A stretch of 64,000 nt of DNA from Limnephilus marmoratus (Eukaryota; Arthropoda; Insecta; Trichoptera; Limnephilidae), in NCBI GenBank assembly GCA_917880885.1, contig OU862917.1, forward strand, positions 50,576,727 to 50,640,726. The letters are read 5' to 3'. Shown here piece by piece: positions 21,600 through 32,998 of this stretch. Within the stretch, counting starts at the first letter, position 1; every line of letters begins with the position of its first letter. The notes beneath the pieces were generated by a model. That model searched no databases, was not told the DNA's origin, and worked only from the letters and a program-made list of their open reading frames with translations. The position numbers and the translations under genes are program-made.

Positions 21600-23820
21600 C
21601 GTAGTAAGGATTAATCCAAGACAAACCTGGAAGACAATTAATGCAATCATAACTAACAGTCCAAAGAACTCGACAAATAAACTCTTACCATCAATAATAT
21701 AGAGATAAATGACCCGAAGCAGATATGTACAGTGTTTAATGACTTCTTTACTTCGGTTGGTGAAAATTTTGCTGCGAGTATCCCATCTTATGCAGATGAC
21801 GTAAATACAATAAAAATGGAACCAAAGCCATTACAGTCCCTCTACATGGCCAATACAAACAAACTAGAAGTTTTAAAAATTATCTCAAAACTAAAAACTA
21901 ATGTATCTCCAGGAGTCGATGGTATGACAACCAACTTACTCAGATTCTGTAAAGAAAAATTAGCGGATCATCTTGTTATTCTCATTAATCAGTCATTAGT
22001 GAGTGGACTATTTCCGGATCAACTAAAGCTTGCAAAAATCGTTCCAATTCACAAAGAAGACTGCAAAAAAAATCCATCTAATTATCGTCCAATATCAATA
22101 CTCTCAGTCTTCTCCAAAGTATTTGAACATGTAATCAAAAATAGACTAACAAAATATCTCACAACTAACAATATTCTCACGCCTCAACAATATGGGTTCA
22201 GAAAATTCTCCAACACGAAATGTGCTGCCTTTGATTTTATACTAACTCTTCAAAAACACTTACATCAAGGCGTTACAAAAGGCGTTCGATACGGTTGATC
22301 ATAAGATTCTGTTAAAAAAGCTTGAATATCTGGGCATCGTGGGCAACAATCTAAAACTTTTATCTAGTTATCTTACGGGTAGATGCTGTTCGGTTGTTAT
22401 TGGAAAAGAATCAAGTGATCATAGAAATATAACATGTGGTGTACCACAGGGCTCGATTCTCGGGCCATTATTATTTTTAATTTATATAAATTATATTGCA
22501 AAATGGGGAGTGAAAGGTATACTTCAACTTTATGCTGATGACACAATATTATTCTATCATAATACTAATTTAAACGAAATGGAAAAGGACATGGAAAGGG
22601 ATCTGGCTCATCTAGCCGAGTGGCTGAGAATTAATAAACTTAGCCTTAATATTAAAAAAGACTCACTATTAATAAGACTTAATATTAATAAGAGAGAACA
22701 ACGCCTAAACATTTCCCTTGGACTAAACAAACTCGAACAAACAGATGTCGCAAAGTATCTAGGACTTTTAATTGACTAACGGCTTACATGAAAAAATCAT
22801 TTTGACCATGTTAAATCAAAGATTGCTCCGGTGACCGGTGTAATGTACAGGCTACGTAGATTGCTTCCCACAGCCATACTGCGATCATTGTACTGTGCTA
22901 AGATTCACTCCCACTTGGCATACCTTTCGGGTATCTAGGGTTTTGCTACCAAAAAATTGATATCGGAGGTGCAAATAATCCAAAATAGAGCCCTACGTAA
23001 CATTTTTGGCTTGGCTTGGGATACGCATGTTGAAGATATTTACCGTCACGCACTTATATTACCATTTAAGATTGCTCCCAGCTTTGAGATAACAAACACC
23101 ATCTTAAATATTATTCAGTGCAACACCCACACAAATATAAAACTTAACTATAACAACGACGTTCACTATTGCCTACACTAACTATAACAAATTGCCTGGA
23201 GAATTAAGACAGGTATATGCCTCTAACAAATCTCGAAACGATATATTGAAATCCTATTTTTTCAAATGTTATTTGGAAAACGAGTCATAAGTAGGTACAA
23301 ACTCTGTTCTGATAGCTATCCTGATTATCTCCAAGTCCCAAACTTTGTACATCCAGATATGATGGGCGCAGTTTATATGTTTTTTAAATCTTGTCGTGTA
23401 TTTTGTATGTAAACATCTTGTATTAGGTCTGCATATTTTTGAACCCGTACCTTTTATTGTATTTTCCTAATTTTGTTTTTTTATGCATTTCTATAGTCCA
23501 TCATGGAGGATACTCTATTTTAACTTTTTGACACCAACAGTACATAAATCAAATGAGTGGTTATAATAATTATTCATAAACTCTTATGAGACATGTTTCT
23601 GTGAAATATTTGTAAAGTGATTCTTCATATGTTGTGTCTGTATGTTGCTTCTGTGAAATGTTTTGTAAATTTTTTCTCCATTTATTGTGTCTGTATATTG
23701 GGTTGGGTTGGGTTTAACATTTTAAAATTACCAATTGGCGATCCCTTAATCAGTTTTGATAACTCATGGGAATGCAACTTCGTTGTATGTTTTATTTAAA
23801 TAAAAAATAAAAAAATCTAA
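21600..23820 (+). pseudogene. decayed LINE: reverse transcriptase with frameshifts and stops
   Basis: A CR1/Jockey-group non-LTR retrotransposon copy without the 5' endonuclease region. From 21732, TNVSPGVDGMTTNLL, PSNYRPISILSVFSKVFE and LTPQQYGFRKF mark the fingers. A frameshift near 22280 separates this from the AFDTVDH-type block A. From 22339, CGVPQGSILGPLLFLIYIN (block B) and LQLYADDTILFYH (block C, catalytic YADD) follow, then KYLGLLID and a stop at 22779. From 22957, the thumb and C-terminal region continue with stops near 22936 and 23181. The 3' end is an A-rich tail near 23800-23820. Catalytic residues are visible, but the frame is broken at least three times. Confidence 0.85.
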
Positions 23821-24207
23821 AATAGTGGTTTCACGTTAAGCTTCTCTTTAAGTGTATCCGATATTAGGGTGCTTAAATCCAACGTATCTAATATAATACA
23901 TGCCACATGCTCTCATGTTATACATTTCATAAGTGAACAGTATCTTGGAATGGACATGACAGCATGTAACAAGCAGACGTGACATTACTCGTCTGTAATC
24001 AGAAGTTAGCGGTTGACATCCCGGCGGAAATTAAAATGTCTGTAAAAATACTGAAATGAACAGTGTTGGCGGGCCATTTATTAATGCGACTTCAAAAATC
24101 CCACAACATTTTCAAATAATTACATATCTACTTTAATGAAAATTTTGACTGAATATATCCATTTTCGAATCCATCTAATGTTATTAAAAATAATGCATAA
24201 TAGCACA
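23821..24207. other. no gene recognised
   Basis: AT-rich flank between the decayed LINE and the hAT-like element. Nothing recognisable. Confidence 0.4.
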
Positions 24208-24215
24208 CTACGTAC

Positions 24216-25333
24216 TAGGGTTGTCGAAAGTGAAAAAAAATATCGATATTTCGATATATCGATATTTATTAAAATATCAATATCGACGTCGATATATCGA
24301 GGAAAAAATATCGATATACCGATATATCGAGGAAAAAATATCGGTATATCGGTCAAATTTTCCAAAGATTTTGCGTTTTTAAAATAATAGTGTATTCAGC
24401 TCAATATTATCAATGGTAATTTTTATACACAATGTGTATTATTTAAATGTACAAAAATCTCAATAAAAATTATGGTATTTTTAACAGTATAGACAATAAT
24501 TACCAAAATATAAAAAAACTAAAAAGCTATCTTCTGACTAATATTTTTAAACCTTTTTATTGTATCAGGCAAACCAGTATTTATCCTTAATCTTAAGTAT
24601 TCCAGAAATAATATCCCAAATTTGTCGCATTAGTAAATGAAAAAATAAACTTAAAATCTTTAATACACACCTAAAGGTATTGGATCCACGTTGAAAAAAA
24701 GTTTGCCAGCAAGCGGTGTAAAAAGTTATTAGTCCCTAAATGTTATATAAAAAACGTTGTACTGTCACACGAACGTCCTGATTGCTCGGGAAGTCAATCT
24801 TTGCTGACGTGTTACGCAGCGACGAAACGTTTTGCTGAGTTCGGTAATAGGGGGAAACACGCGCTGGTATGTGATGTCAAGATATAGAAACAAAATTTAA
24901 TGGTCCCTGCAATTTGAAATTTCGATTTGTTTTCGACGCTCTCATATTAGTAAAACCATTGTGCGGCGGCCTGAAGTGACGCGGGACTCCGTCGCTCCAA
25001 AGTGTGCGTGTGGGAGGCGCTATGGGAATGACTTAGTCAAAATGGCCGAAAATATCATACATTTCTATGCACTTACCTATACATATGAGATAGTATTGTA
25101 AGCTATTAATAGTTAAAATTTCAACCGCTAGATGTCACAAACCCGATACAGTTACTTTTTCCGTTCGTTCCTATACGGTTTTGGATTCTAGTGACTTTCG
25201 TTACATAAATATACAAAAATATCGTTTTTGATACAATTTTCGATAGTGGATATTTAATATCGATATATCGGCTAAAAATATCGATATTTTGAATTAAAAA
25301 TATCGATATATCGATATTTTTTCAACAAGCCTA
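24216..25333. mobile_element. 1118-bp hAT-like non-autonomous transposon with TATCGATA-rich ends
   Basis: The ends are inverted repeats: TAGGGTTGTCGAAA at 24216 against TAGGCTTGTTGAAA read from 25333 on the other strand. An exact 8-bp direct duplication, CTACGTAC, flanks it at 24208-24215 and 25334-25341. Eight-base duplications are typical of hAT elements. Inside each end are clusters of ATATCGATA words (about 24240-24355 and 25225-25320), likely subterminal transposase-binding repeats. The interior has no transposase-sized frame. Frames inside the ATCGAT clusters are artefacts. Confidence 0.85.
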
Positions 25334-25341
25334 CTACGTAC

Positions 25342-26825
25342 GCACTAAATTATATTTATAAAGGGTGTGAAGGGACGTACTTAGACTTACATTAACCAGT
25401 GATTCACGACCTACCATAAAAATTGTAAAAGAAATTTTGGTCTATGGTGACATTTTTTTTAAAAATAAAAATACAAAAAATCAGTAGTGATTGTACAGTT
25501 GGGGGCGGGGTGAACGGTTGGTTGGTTACTCGGTTGAGTGACCAGTGACGACAAGTAGAAGGATTTTTTAAAGGATAAAATTTTGGAAAAAAAGTCATCT
25601 AAAATGTCACCGGAGACCTATTTAACTTTAACTTTTTTGTTTCATATCATAGTGTTTCCATACAAACGAAGTATTGAAAATCCGTAAGTCTAAGCTTTAA
25701 CTTTAGGGCGCACAGTTTACACCCGCGCTGTGCAAGCGGGTTCCCCACAGAGCATCGGACCATCCGATATACACTATATTTCATTAACATTTTTTAATCG
25801 AAATAACATCAAGAATCACTGGTTAAAGTAAGTCAAGTACGCTCCTTAACACCCTGTATCTCGAAGATACATTCCAATCTTAAAATATACCTAGAGAACC
25901 ATTCATTTATTAGCCATTCATGGAAATCACCATAGAAAATAATTATTTATAGGTACGTCATATAAAATCAGTATTCATCTTCAAATAATGATATTGGGCT
26001 ACAATAGTCTAAAGTGAAACAACTCTACCATACTTTGGGTCGTCAATATTGAAGACAATATTAACGACTCGAACGAAAAATGTGAAACAGAAAAAGATTC
26101 AGTCCCATATAGGAATTGAATTTTCTGTTCCACATTTTTCGCTGAGAATCAATAATATTATCTCAAACGAATAATCACAATTTGATGTTATTTCACTATA
26201 AAAAGTTGATTTAGATTAGAGGAAGTTTAACCTCAAACCAAACGTAACCACAATTAATTGGTATTTAAATTATATATTTAATTAGATCTACCTAAAAACA
26301 GATTATTATTGTATAATTATTCGGTAATAAAATACTAGCATTAATTATTATCATCTATTCTTTGTTTTGTTTTATTTTCTTTTCATCTTAACTACTTATG
26401 TTCACTTCGTGTAGGTACCTACTATCTTTTTATATTCTCTTCACTGCATTATGTTTATAATTATGATTTATTTTAACTGAAAATTTTTAATATAATAATT
26501 ATAATTTATTTTAACTGCTACTAACCTAATATACAGTTGTCCATGTAGGAGTAGGTTTACAACTTTTTCCGAAATTCCAACATTTTTTCCCGTACAAAAA
26601 GACGTACCTACCAAAAATCCTTAATATAAGGTACGTACTTACTTGCTGAGAGCCTGCCGGGCACGATTATGGCAACATTGCATGGTTGTGTTTGACCCGT
26701 ATCGTTACAGCGGAAAATAATAAAACTGTCTGCATACATACGCGCCGGTCTAATTTTATCTAATTATCACAAAACTACTACTAAAAGTTGGAATTTCGAA
26801 AAAAGTTATTCACCTTTTTTATTTA
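25342..26825. other. no gene; foldback-family piece at 26040-26165
   Basis: AT-rich. At 26040-26165, GAACGAAAAATGTGAAACAG and its imperfect inverse CTGTTCCACATTTTTCGC enclose AAAAAGATTCAGTC, consistent with the 1690-1797 family. No coding frame is supported. Confidence 0.4.
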
Positions 26826-26829
26826 TATC

Positions 26830-27475
26830 TAGATGACCCGGCCACGCGTTACTGTGGCTAATAAAACACAACGTCATCTACTGGATGGTTATCCAACCTT
26901 TATAACCACCGCCGTCTTTGAGTTTATCGCGAAGAGACAGACAGATGCCGCGGAGGACTTTAATTTATAATACGTAGAGATGGTGTGAAAGATTATAATA
27001 ATGTGCATGAAATGCTTGGGGTAACTAACGTATTTAAGTTAATAAGGATTAATACTGTATCGGTCTAAATAACTTTTCAATTACCGCAATGTACGTGACC
27101 ATTTTTTTAGAAGATAGAATGGGTATAGTAAGCTATCCGTAAAGATAGATATATGCATTCGCGGACTTTTTGTAAATCTATAAAAGAGGAATATCCCACC
27201 ATGCATTGTTTTGCTATATCCCAGAAGGATTAGGCAGCGTTTTCGATGAAAGCTACCAGGCGGCTTAACTTTTTCCGACACTTCTAACAATTATCGTTAT
27301 GTTTCAACCAATTTACACAAATCCTTGACAAATTATATACCTAAACCTTCCTCACGAAACATTCTATCTATTGGTGAAAACCGCATGAAAATCCGTTCAG
27401 TAGTTTTCGAGTTTATCGCGAACAGACAGACGACGCGGGGGACTTTAATTTATAATATGTAGAGAAGAGATATCA
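26830..27475 (+). repeat. dispersed repeat, two 3' halves (GACCCGGCCACGCG ... GACTTTAATTTATAATA)
   Basis: The first copy runs from TAGATGACCCGGCCACGCGT (26831) to GAGTTTATCGCGAAGAGACA and GGACTTTAATTTATAATACG near 26975. A second 3' half at 27335-27472 carries CCTTCCTCACGAAAC, GAAAATCCGTTCAGTAG, GAGTTTATCGCGAACAGACA and the same GGACTTTAATTTATAATATG end. The shared GAGTTTATCGCGAA...TATAATA end shows a dispersed family; the element class is not clear. Confidence 0.55.
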
Positions 27476-27529
27476 CGTAGAATCACCTCCCGAAGTTAAT
27501 GCACTTTACCCCCGGACAGCCTGCATAAT

Positions 27530-27795
27530 ACTGCCGCTATGGATGGAATCACAGTGAGTCTCGAGGAGAATACTGTGTTTTTACTTCTGAAGGCAGAATA
27601 AAACTTTATCTAAAACACGCGAACACCTCAACACAGGTTCTCCTTGGTGAGGTGTTCACAAAACACCACTACTAACCTCTTTAAATATAGTTACTGATTA
27701 TTGACTTTTGTGTTACTGAAACATTCGAATATTATCTATGTAAACTGTAGTCATATGTAAAATATATGTACGAGTATAGAAATAAATAAAAAAAT
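27530..27795 (+). mobile_element. retroposon 3' end with GAGGTG hairpin and A-rich tail
   Basis: CGAACACCTCAACACAGG and CTTGGTGAGGTGTTCACAAA form a hairpin. After a shared downstream stretch the copy ends in GAAATAAATAAAAAAAT near 27790. Upstream words CCGCTATGG and GGAGAATACTGTGTTTTTACTTC match GCCGCCATGG and GGATAATGTGTTTCTACTT in the 51040-51325 copy. Same family as 15775-16000. Confidence 0.55.
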
Positions 27796-28700
27796 ATGAT
27801 GACACCAAAATATTTTTCTTTTCATAAAATACTCAGAGCACAAAAGAAAACACTAATAGATTTCATAAAATGGTGACACGGCATTTGGCCCCAAAAATTA
27901 TAATTTTTTGTGCACTATTTATCAATTTCAAACCTAAAATCGACTTCAATAATTTTGTTTGAATATCAAACGAGTTTATTTGCAGTGTCTTATTTGTGTT
28001 AGGTAAATACAAATTTTTAAATTTTAACAATTTTTTTAAATTTTTAAAGCTTATTTGTGTTAGGCAAGACTGACAAAAAATATCGTACACTTCGAAATTA
28101 ATATTGATTTTCTTTTTTTGTACTTACATATGTGCTGGTATATAAAGTATATGGACAAGCATTTTTTCTTGGTGCATTTGAATGAAAACAAGTTTTACAC
28201 TTTTGTTATTCGGTAGTACATCCTCTGTGCACAACCTTTCGGGGACACTTAGTTATGTTTTGTGTAAATAGGATTACTATATTTTCCCTAAACCGTCAGC
28301 ATATTGTATATGAGGATGGATCAACTGTCGTGGAACCCTTAAAATGGTGTAAATCTTCGTTACTAAGATAGTTTCGGAGGGATAAATTAAATTTCAACAA
28401 TAATAAATAGATAAAAAAATCCATCGAAATTTTGGAGTTGGATCTCATTAAAATTGAACCCCCAATATCATATATCATTACGTTCTCACGCGGATTATGT
28501 TCGTTCCGTATGTGCGTACAATGACCTATTTACTTCCTAGTGTCCTCACAACTCCAATACAATGATTGCTAGAACCTGCACTCAAGCGTTAAAAAATCAC
28601 TATCTTCGAGACTAAATTGAAGGCCGAATATAATACATATTTATGAGATCGTAGAGGCAATAAAAGGCAATATTCAGAGATTTACAATCAACAACAACAG
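27796..28700. other. no gene recognised
   Basis: AT-rich. Minus-strand frames at 27863-28090 and 28296-28478 follow the background composition and show no family features. Confidence 0.35.
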
Positions 28701-28701
28701 G

Positions 28702-28983
28702 TTAATCGGTATTTGAATTCGTTGGCCTTTCCAAAATCCCATGGCGCGCATTAGAGTACTGCCCGTTGCGTGACAACCAAATGCCAAAATAATATGCAAA
28801 ACCAATGGCAAAAACAGACGGCACGATGGCTTTTATTATGGCAGTCGGAATTTCTACAAACGTAATGGTGAAAGATAATGGGCTGCGCTGTTCCACGATA
28901 CTTTTGGTGTGTAACAACATCAAAGCGTTTGCAGGTATCTTTTGATTCTGAGATGTATTCACAAGAGCTTGTACACTAATGAA
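28702..28983 (-). CDS. candidate terminal exon of an unidentified membrane protein
   Basis: On the minus strand a frame of about 94 codons is preceded by a nine-T run and TGTGTTCATTAG, an excellent polypyrimidine tract and AG acceptor. It ends at a stop after NSNTD. It is less AT-rich than its flanks. The frame contains one clear hydrophobic stretch, IIKAIVPSVFAIGFAYYFGI, which could span a membrane, and ends in a polar tail (SNARHGILERPTNSNTD). There is no ATG at the start, consistent with an internal acceptor rather than a translation start. I recognise no family. It could be a real last exon, a pseudogene or a chance frame. It is the only host-gene candidate in the window. Confidence 0.35.
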   Translation of the reverse strand, partial: FISVQALVNTSQNQKIPANALMLLHTKSIVEQRSPLSFTITFVEIPTAIIKAIVPSVFAIGFAYYFGIWLSRNGQYSNARHGILERPTNSNTD

Positions 28984-29149
28984 CACAAAAAAAAACTTTC
29001 AAGCAATGATTTTTAAATAGGTAATTGACATAATTTCTAAAATTATGGCTCACGGAAAACATTTTGTTTGCAAAAGTAAATATTTAAATGTGTCTGTGAA
29101 ATAATACATGTATCAATTTGCACATGTGTAGATTTCTCTTATCTTCTTC

Positions 29150-29345
29150 TTTGTGTGCCGTATCAGGTCCCCCAGACCAGGACGTTGGCGATCACTCTTG
29201 AAAATGTATCTCTGTCTTGCGCTACCCGGAATAGCTCCTCCACACTTCTAATACCGGTCCACTCTCGTATATTTCGCAGACAAGACATTTGTCTCTTACC
29301 AGGCCCTCGGCGACCCTCTATCTTTCAATATTAAATGGAGCAAGT
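29150..29345 (-). pseudogene. LINE C-terminal fragment (REWTG...AQDRDTF type)
   Basis: Read on the minus strand, the frame gives GRRGPGKRQMS, then CLRNIREWTGIRSVEELFR and VAQDRDTFSRVIANVLVWGT before a stop near 29176. The W.....L...AQDR..W/F...IAN...GT ending is a well-known C-terminus of endonuclease-type LINEs (RTE-like and relatives). A GAAGAAGATAAGAGAAA tail follows, another habit of that group. Only the last 60 or so codons survive. Confidence 0.65.
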
Positions 29346-29519
29346 GATACTTCTCCCCTCGAAGTATATGACTCAGATGTGAAATTTTCCTGATATATTT
29401 CTCTTATACGAATTTTAAATAAAAGTTTTACAATATTTTATAAGAGGTACAGTTAAATACGATTTTTCATTGACAAACGAAGTAAATTAATGATTGAGTT
29501 TTGGTTCTTTTCAACTTTC

Positions 29520-29650
29520 GAACTCCACACAAGAAAATAATTTCCCTCAGAACCTAGTTTATCTTTGAGGATGCTGTGTGGAGGATCATTTTGTGGAAAG
29601 GAAGGTGAGAACCTAGGTTTTGAAGAGACCCATGTTGTAAGAGGGAGGAA
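29520..29650 (-). mobile_element. short retroposon tail fragment with hairpin
   Basis: The minus strand carries the family tail: GATGCTGTGTGGAGG inverted at 29568-29585 and the hairpin remnant GAAAATAATTTCCCTCAG at 29533-29550. It belongs to the 2608-2940 family; only the 3' end is recognisable. Confidence 0.5.
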
Positions 29651-30009
29651 ATAGGGAGATAAGGGCTGAAAACAAGAAAGTATTTAAAATGCTTGAATAT
29701 ACCTATCAAGTATAGCTACCTATCAACCTAACATTTCAGTAACTTTAGCTGTTTGGTTTAAATTTCGTTTAAAAAGTAAGTAAGTATAAGTTTCATAATG
29801 CCCTTTGAAGGCGAAACAGACAACTAAATAAAAATAGTTTCATTGATTCACAGATCAAAAAAACATCGTTGATTGTATTAATAAAAAAAATCAAATAAGT
29901 ACCTAAACACGAGTAATTAAAAAAGCACAAATAATTATTACAATAATTAAATTAGTTATTCATCGGCTTTCAGCATTCATTCAAAAGTTATAACTTTTTA
30001 ATAACAAAA
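29651..30009. other. no gene recognised
   Basis: AT-rich, nothing recognisable. Confidence 0.4.
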
Positions 30010-30740
30010 CATGTAAACATCCAAATGGAAACAGTGAGCAATCTTCCGAACAGGCCCTCCATTGATATGCTTGGTGTAACCCTAAGTGCCCAGCTCAGGT
30101 ATGGGGGCTCCATCGAAGCCAGAGTAAAGTTAGCCCCAAAAACTGGGCGTACTGTACAGGGCCCGCAGATACTTTAATAGTACACAACTGCTAACCCTGT
30201 ACAAATCGCAAGTGCGCCCCACGGTTGAATTTGGCAGCCACCTCTGGTCTGGAGCTCCAAAATACCTGAAAAATACCCTTGACTCTGTGCAGAAATGGGC
30301 GGTCCGTTTGATAGATTCTCCCATCTTAACAGACGGATTGCAATCTTTAGAGCACAGGCGTCGGATGGGAATGCTATCCTTGTTCTACCGGTATTACAAT
30401 GGAAGATGCTCCGAGGAACTAGCATCATTGATCCCTTCGGCACCGGTGCATAGTCGGGAAACACGCCAAAAGCGTGCCCAACATTTGTACACAGTTGACA
30501 TATGTCAAATGAGAACGGGTCGTTTCTTCGACTCGTTCTTGTGTTCAACAGCTCGGATGTGGAATGATTTGCCGGCCTCTGTGTTTCCTCCTTCCTACAA
30601 CATGGGTCTCTTCAAGACCAATGTTCATTCCTTCCTCTCCTCAAAAAGACCCTCCACACAGCATCCCAGATGACATAGACCCTGAGGGAAATTATTTTCC
30701 TCAGGGCCTCTTGTGTGGAGTTAATGTAAAAAAAAAAAAC
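30010..30740 (+). pseudogene. LINE 3' portion: RT C-terminal region and hairpin tail
   Basis: The start encodes SIDMLGVTLSAQLRY, the block E region of a LINE reverse transcriptase. A broken stretch near 30170 leads into VRPTVEFGSHLWSGAP, LDSVQKWAVRLI, EHRRRMGMLSLFYRY and RTGRFFDSFLCSTARMWNDL, ending SFLSSKRPSTQHPR at 30673. This is a GC-rich coding bias unlike the other LINEs here. The 3' end has the CCCTGAGGG hairpin (about 30681-30707), GTGTGGAG and a poly(A) of 12 near 30727-30738. The same tail is shared with the short retroposons at 2608, 18078, 19995, 29520 and 56686, so this LINE family is their likely partner. The catalytic core is missing. Confidence 0.75.
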
Positions 30741-30764
30741 CAGGACAAGACTAAACTTAGTCAA

Positions 30765-31530
30765 TAAGCTGGCTGGTACTAGCTGGGGATGCGACGCCAA
30801 CACGCTCAGAACGGCATCCATTGCCCTGGTTTTCTCAGCAGCTGAATACTGTGCTCCAGTATAGGCCAGAAGCGCCCACACTTCCATGGTCGACGTTCAG
30901 CTTAATGCCACAATGCGAACCATCAGCGGAACCTTAAAATCGACTCCTCTTCCTTGGCTCCCCGTACTTGCAAATATAACCCCGCCAAATATCAGGCGAG
31001 AGATTGCAACACTGAGGGAATACAAGAAGGCGAATACAAAAAGCGAAATACCTCTGCACGATGCACGACAATGTCGTTTCTCACCCGGCATGCCGCTTAA
31101 AGTCTCGAAAACCCTTCTGGACGGAAGGAGAAAGATTCCTACGAACACCTCTCATCCCAGAAGATAGGTGGAAGCTTGAGTGGCAATCAGCCAACGTCAA
31201 AAACGCCCATCTCGTTCAAGACCCCACTGAGAGACAGCCTGGGTTCTCATTGCCTCGCAAACTCTGGACTGCCATCAATAGGATAAGCCATAGCCGTTGT
31301 GCTCAGATGATGCACAGATGGGACCTTAAAGAGTCGGCGATGTGTGAATGCGGTGCGGTGCAAACCACCGAACATGTGGTCAACGAATGCCCGCTCCATT
31401 CATTCCCCGGCGGGATTTATGAGGTCCGCAGGGCAACGCCTGAGGCCCTAGACTTGCTTGCAGACCTAGATGTCCCCCTCTGATCCTTCACCATACGAAA
31501 GACGAAGAAGAAGAAGAATAACAAAATCAG
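30765..31530 (+). pseudogene. second LINE 3' portion with CxCG...H...C motif and GAA-repeat tail
   Basis: Directly after the previous copy lies another LINE fragment. It encodes ANTLRTASIALVFSAAEYC, MVDVQLNATMRTISGTLKST, PLPWLPVLANITPPNIRRE, then WDLKESAMCECGAVQTTEHV and VNECPLHSF, a C.CG....T.H....C zinc-binding-like motif typical of the C-terminus of several LINE clades. Frames shift near 31060-31170, and stops occur early. It ends at about 31483 with PLxDVPL-like residues and a GAAGAAGAAGAAGAA repeat tail. It is distinct from all other LINEs in the window. Confidence 0.75.
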
Positions 31531-32640
31531 TGATTTGAATTAAGGCTATTTAAACATATTCTGAAAAAAATCATTACTAATATACACGTTTAGGTAAAAA
31601 TCAATATGAAATATTAACTATGTAATTAAATTAGCGACTTCCGGTTGCAAATTGAGTATGTTGATGTAATTATATTTCCTATAGAATCGTATTAATTAAC
31701 AAATTATCTGTATAATATTCGGTAGCGGATATCACGTGTCGTTTGCCCAGTAGAAAAATCAAGCAATAATTGCTGAGAAATGACAAGAAAAAACGATTTC
31801 ATGAAAGTTGATCCCCCGACAGTTGGCCCCCGGCGTACTTATATACATACAGTTTGCCGTCGGTTATAATGCGGTATACCTACTTACACAAAATACAACT
31901 AAGTGTCCCTGAAGGGGTACGCAACTACGCATAGAGGATATATCGCCGATATTGTTAACCAATACTACTGCACAACTTCAAAGAATCAACTAAATGAACG
32001 AATTATTACCTAGTGGGCATAGTTTGAATACGGTCGGGCGGATCGTAGCACATCTCTTGTATTTCAATATCTTTGATACCAGCGTATTAGTAGGTACAAA
32101 TAATCTAAAATATAAATAAATTCGTTATATATCCATATTAACTTATTATTGAAGATATTTTTGAAGTTTTATGTTCGAAATTAATAAATAATACAAAAAA
32201 ATATAATGTTATAATTTTTTGTGCATTTAAAAGTAAAATCATTAATTACCTCATTAGGAGTATTTCATAACATATTTACATTTATGCCAACTGTGTGTAT
32301 TACAGTACCTATACATATATACTACATGCTGCATATATTTGACTAAGTTTCACTTGCCGTTTGGCTTATCATTTATCAATATGCCTTTTGTCAAATTGAA
32401 ATTTAATTGCTTCAAAATTATTTTGTCTTAATCGTCTACATTCATTACTTGAATTTTATAATTAAAAAGAAAATACTGATTTTATTTTAAACTGTCATTT
32501 TCATAATATTATGAAAAAAAAACCTATATAACAACAATTCTGTAAATTGCCTTCTCAACACAGGCGTTGATGGGCAATACGTCATTACTGTAATCAAATG
32601 TAATCTTAAAACAATCAAATAAACAAATAAATATTAAAAA
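31531..32640. other. no gene recognised
   Basis: AT-rich. A hairpin-and-tail-like ending near 32610-32645 (AATAAACAAATAAATATTAAAAA) may be an old retroposon tail. Confidence 0.35.
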
Positions 32641-32648
32641 TATATATC

Positions 32649-32835
32649 TACTAGCTTTTGCCCCCGTCTTCACTCGCATAGTATTGGGGGGGTTCCCACT
32701 CCGCCTCCCCCACCTTCCCTAGCCCCACACCACTCCCCCCTCCACTCCTCCTCCCCCCCCCCCCTCTCCAACTCCCCCCAATCACCCCCCCCTCTCCATA
32801 ACCGCTTCCATCTCTATTCATTTTTCAAACAGCTC
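32649..32835 (-). mobile_element. Helitron-like 3' end with C-rich core (fragment)
   Basis: CTACTAGCTTTTGCCCCCGT at 32649 read on the minus strand ends in CTAG followed by T, like the other Helitron-like 3' ends. It is followed on the plus strand by a C-rich, almost T/C-only stretch to about 32810. No matching start could be set. Confidence 0.4.
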
Positions 32836-32998
32836 GCGTGCCACTTATTAAAGCGTGACAATCAAGCACACGCAGTTTAGCATTTATAATATAGTACTTA
32901 TAGATTAGTATTTTATAAATAATATTTGAATTTTAACTATCAAAGGGATCTCCATAGTAACCTAAACAAATAACAAAATGACAGTGCACGTCAAATAA

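Noticed and set aside
24240..24355. TATCGATA cluster as a satellite array
   Set aside because: It is bounded inside the ends of one transposon with an exact target duplication and does not continue outside.
30174..30548. Minus-strand 124-codon frame
   Set aside because: Antisense shadow of the LINE C-terminal coding region.
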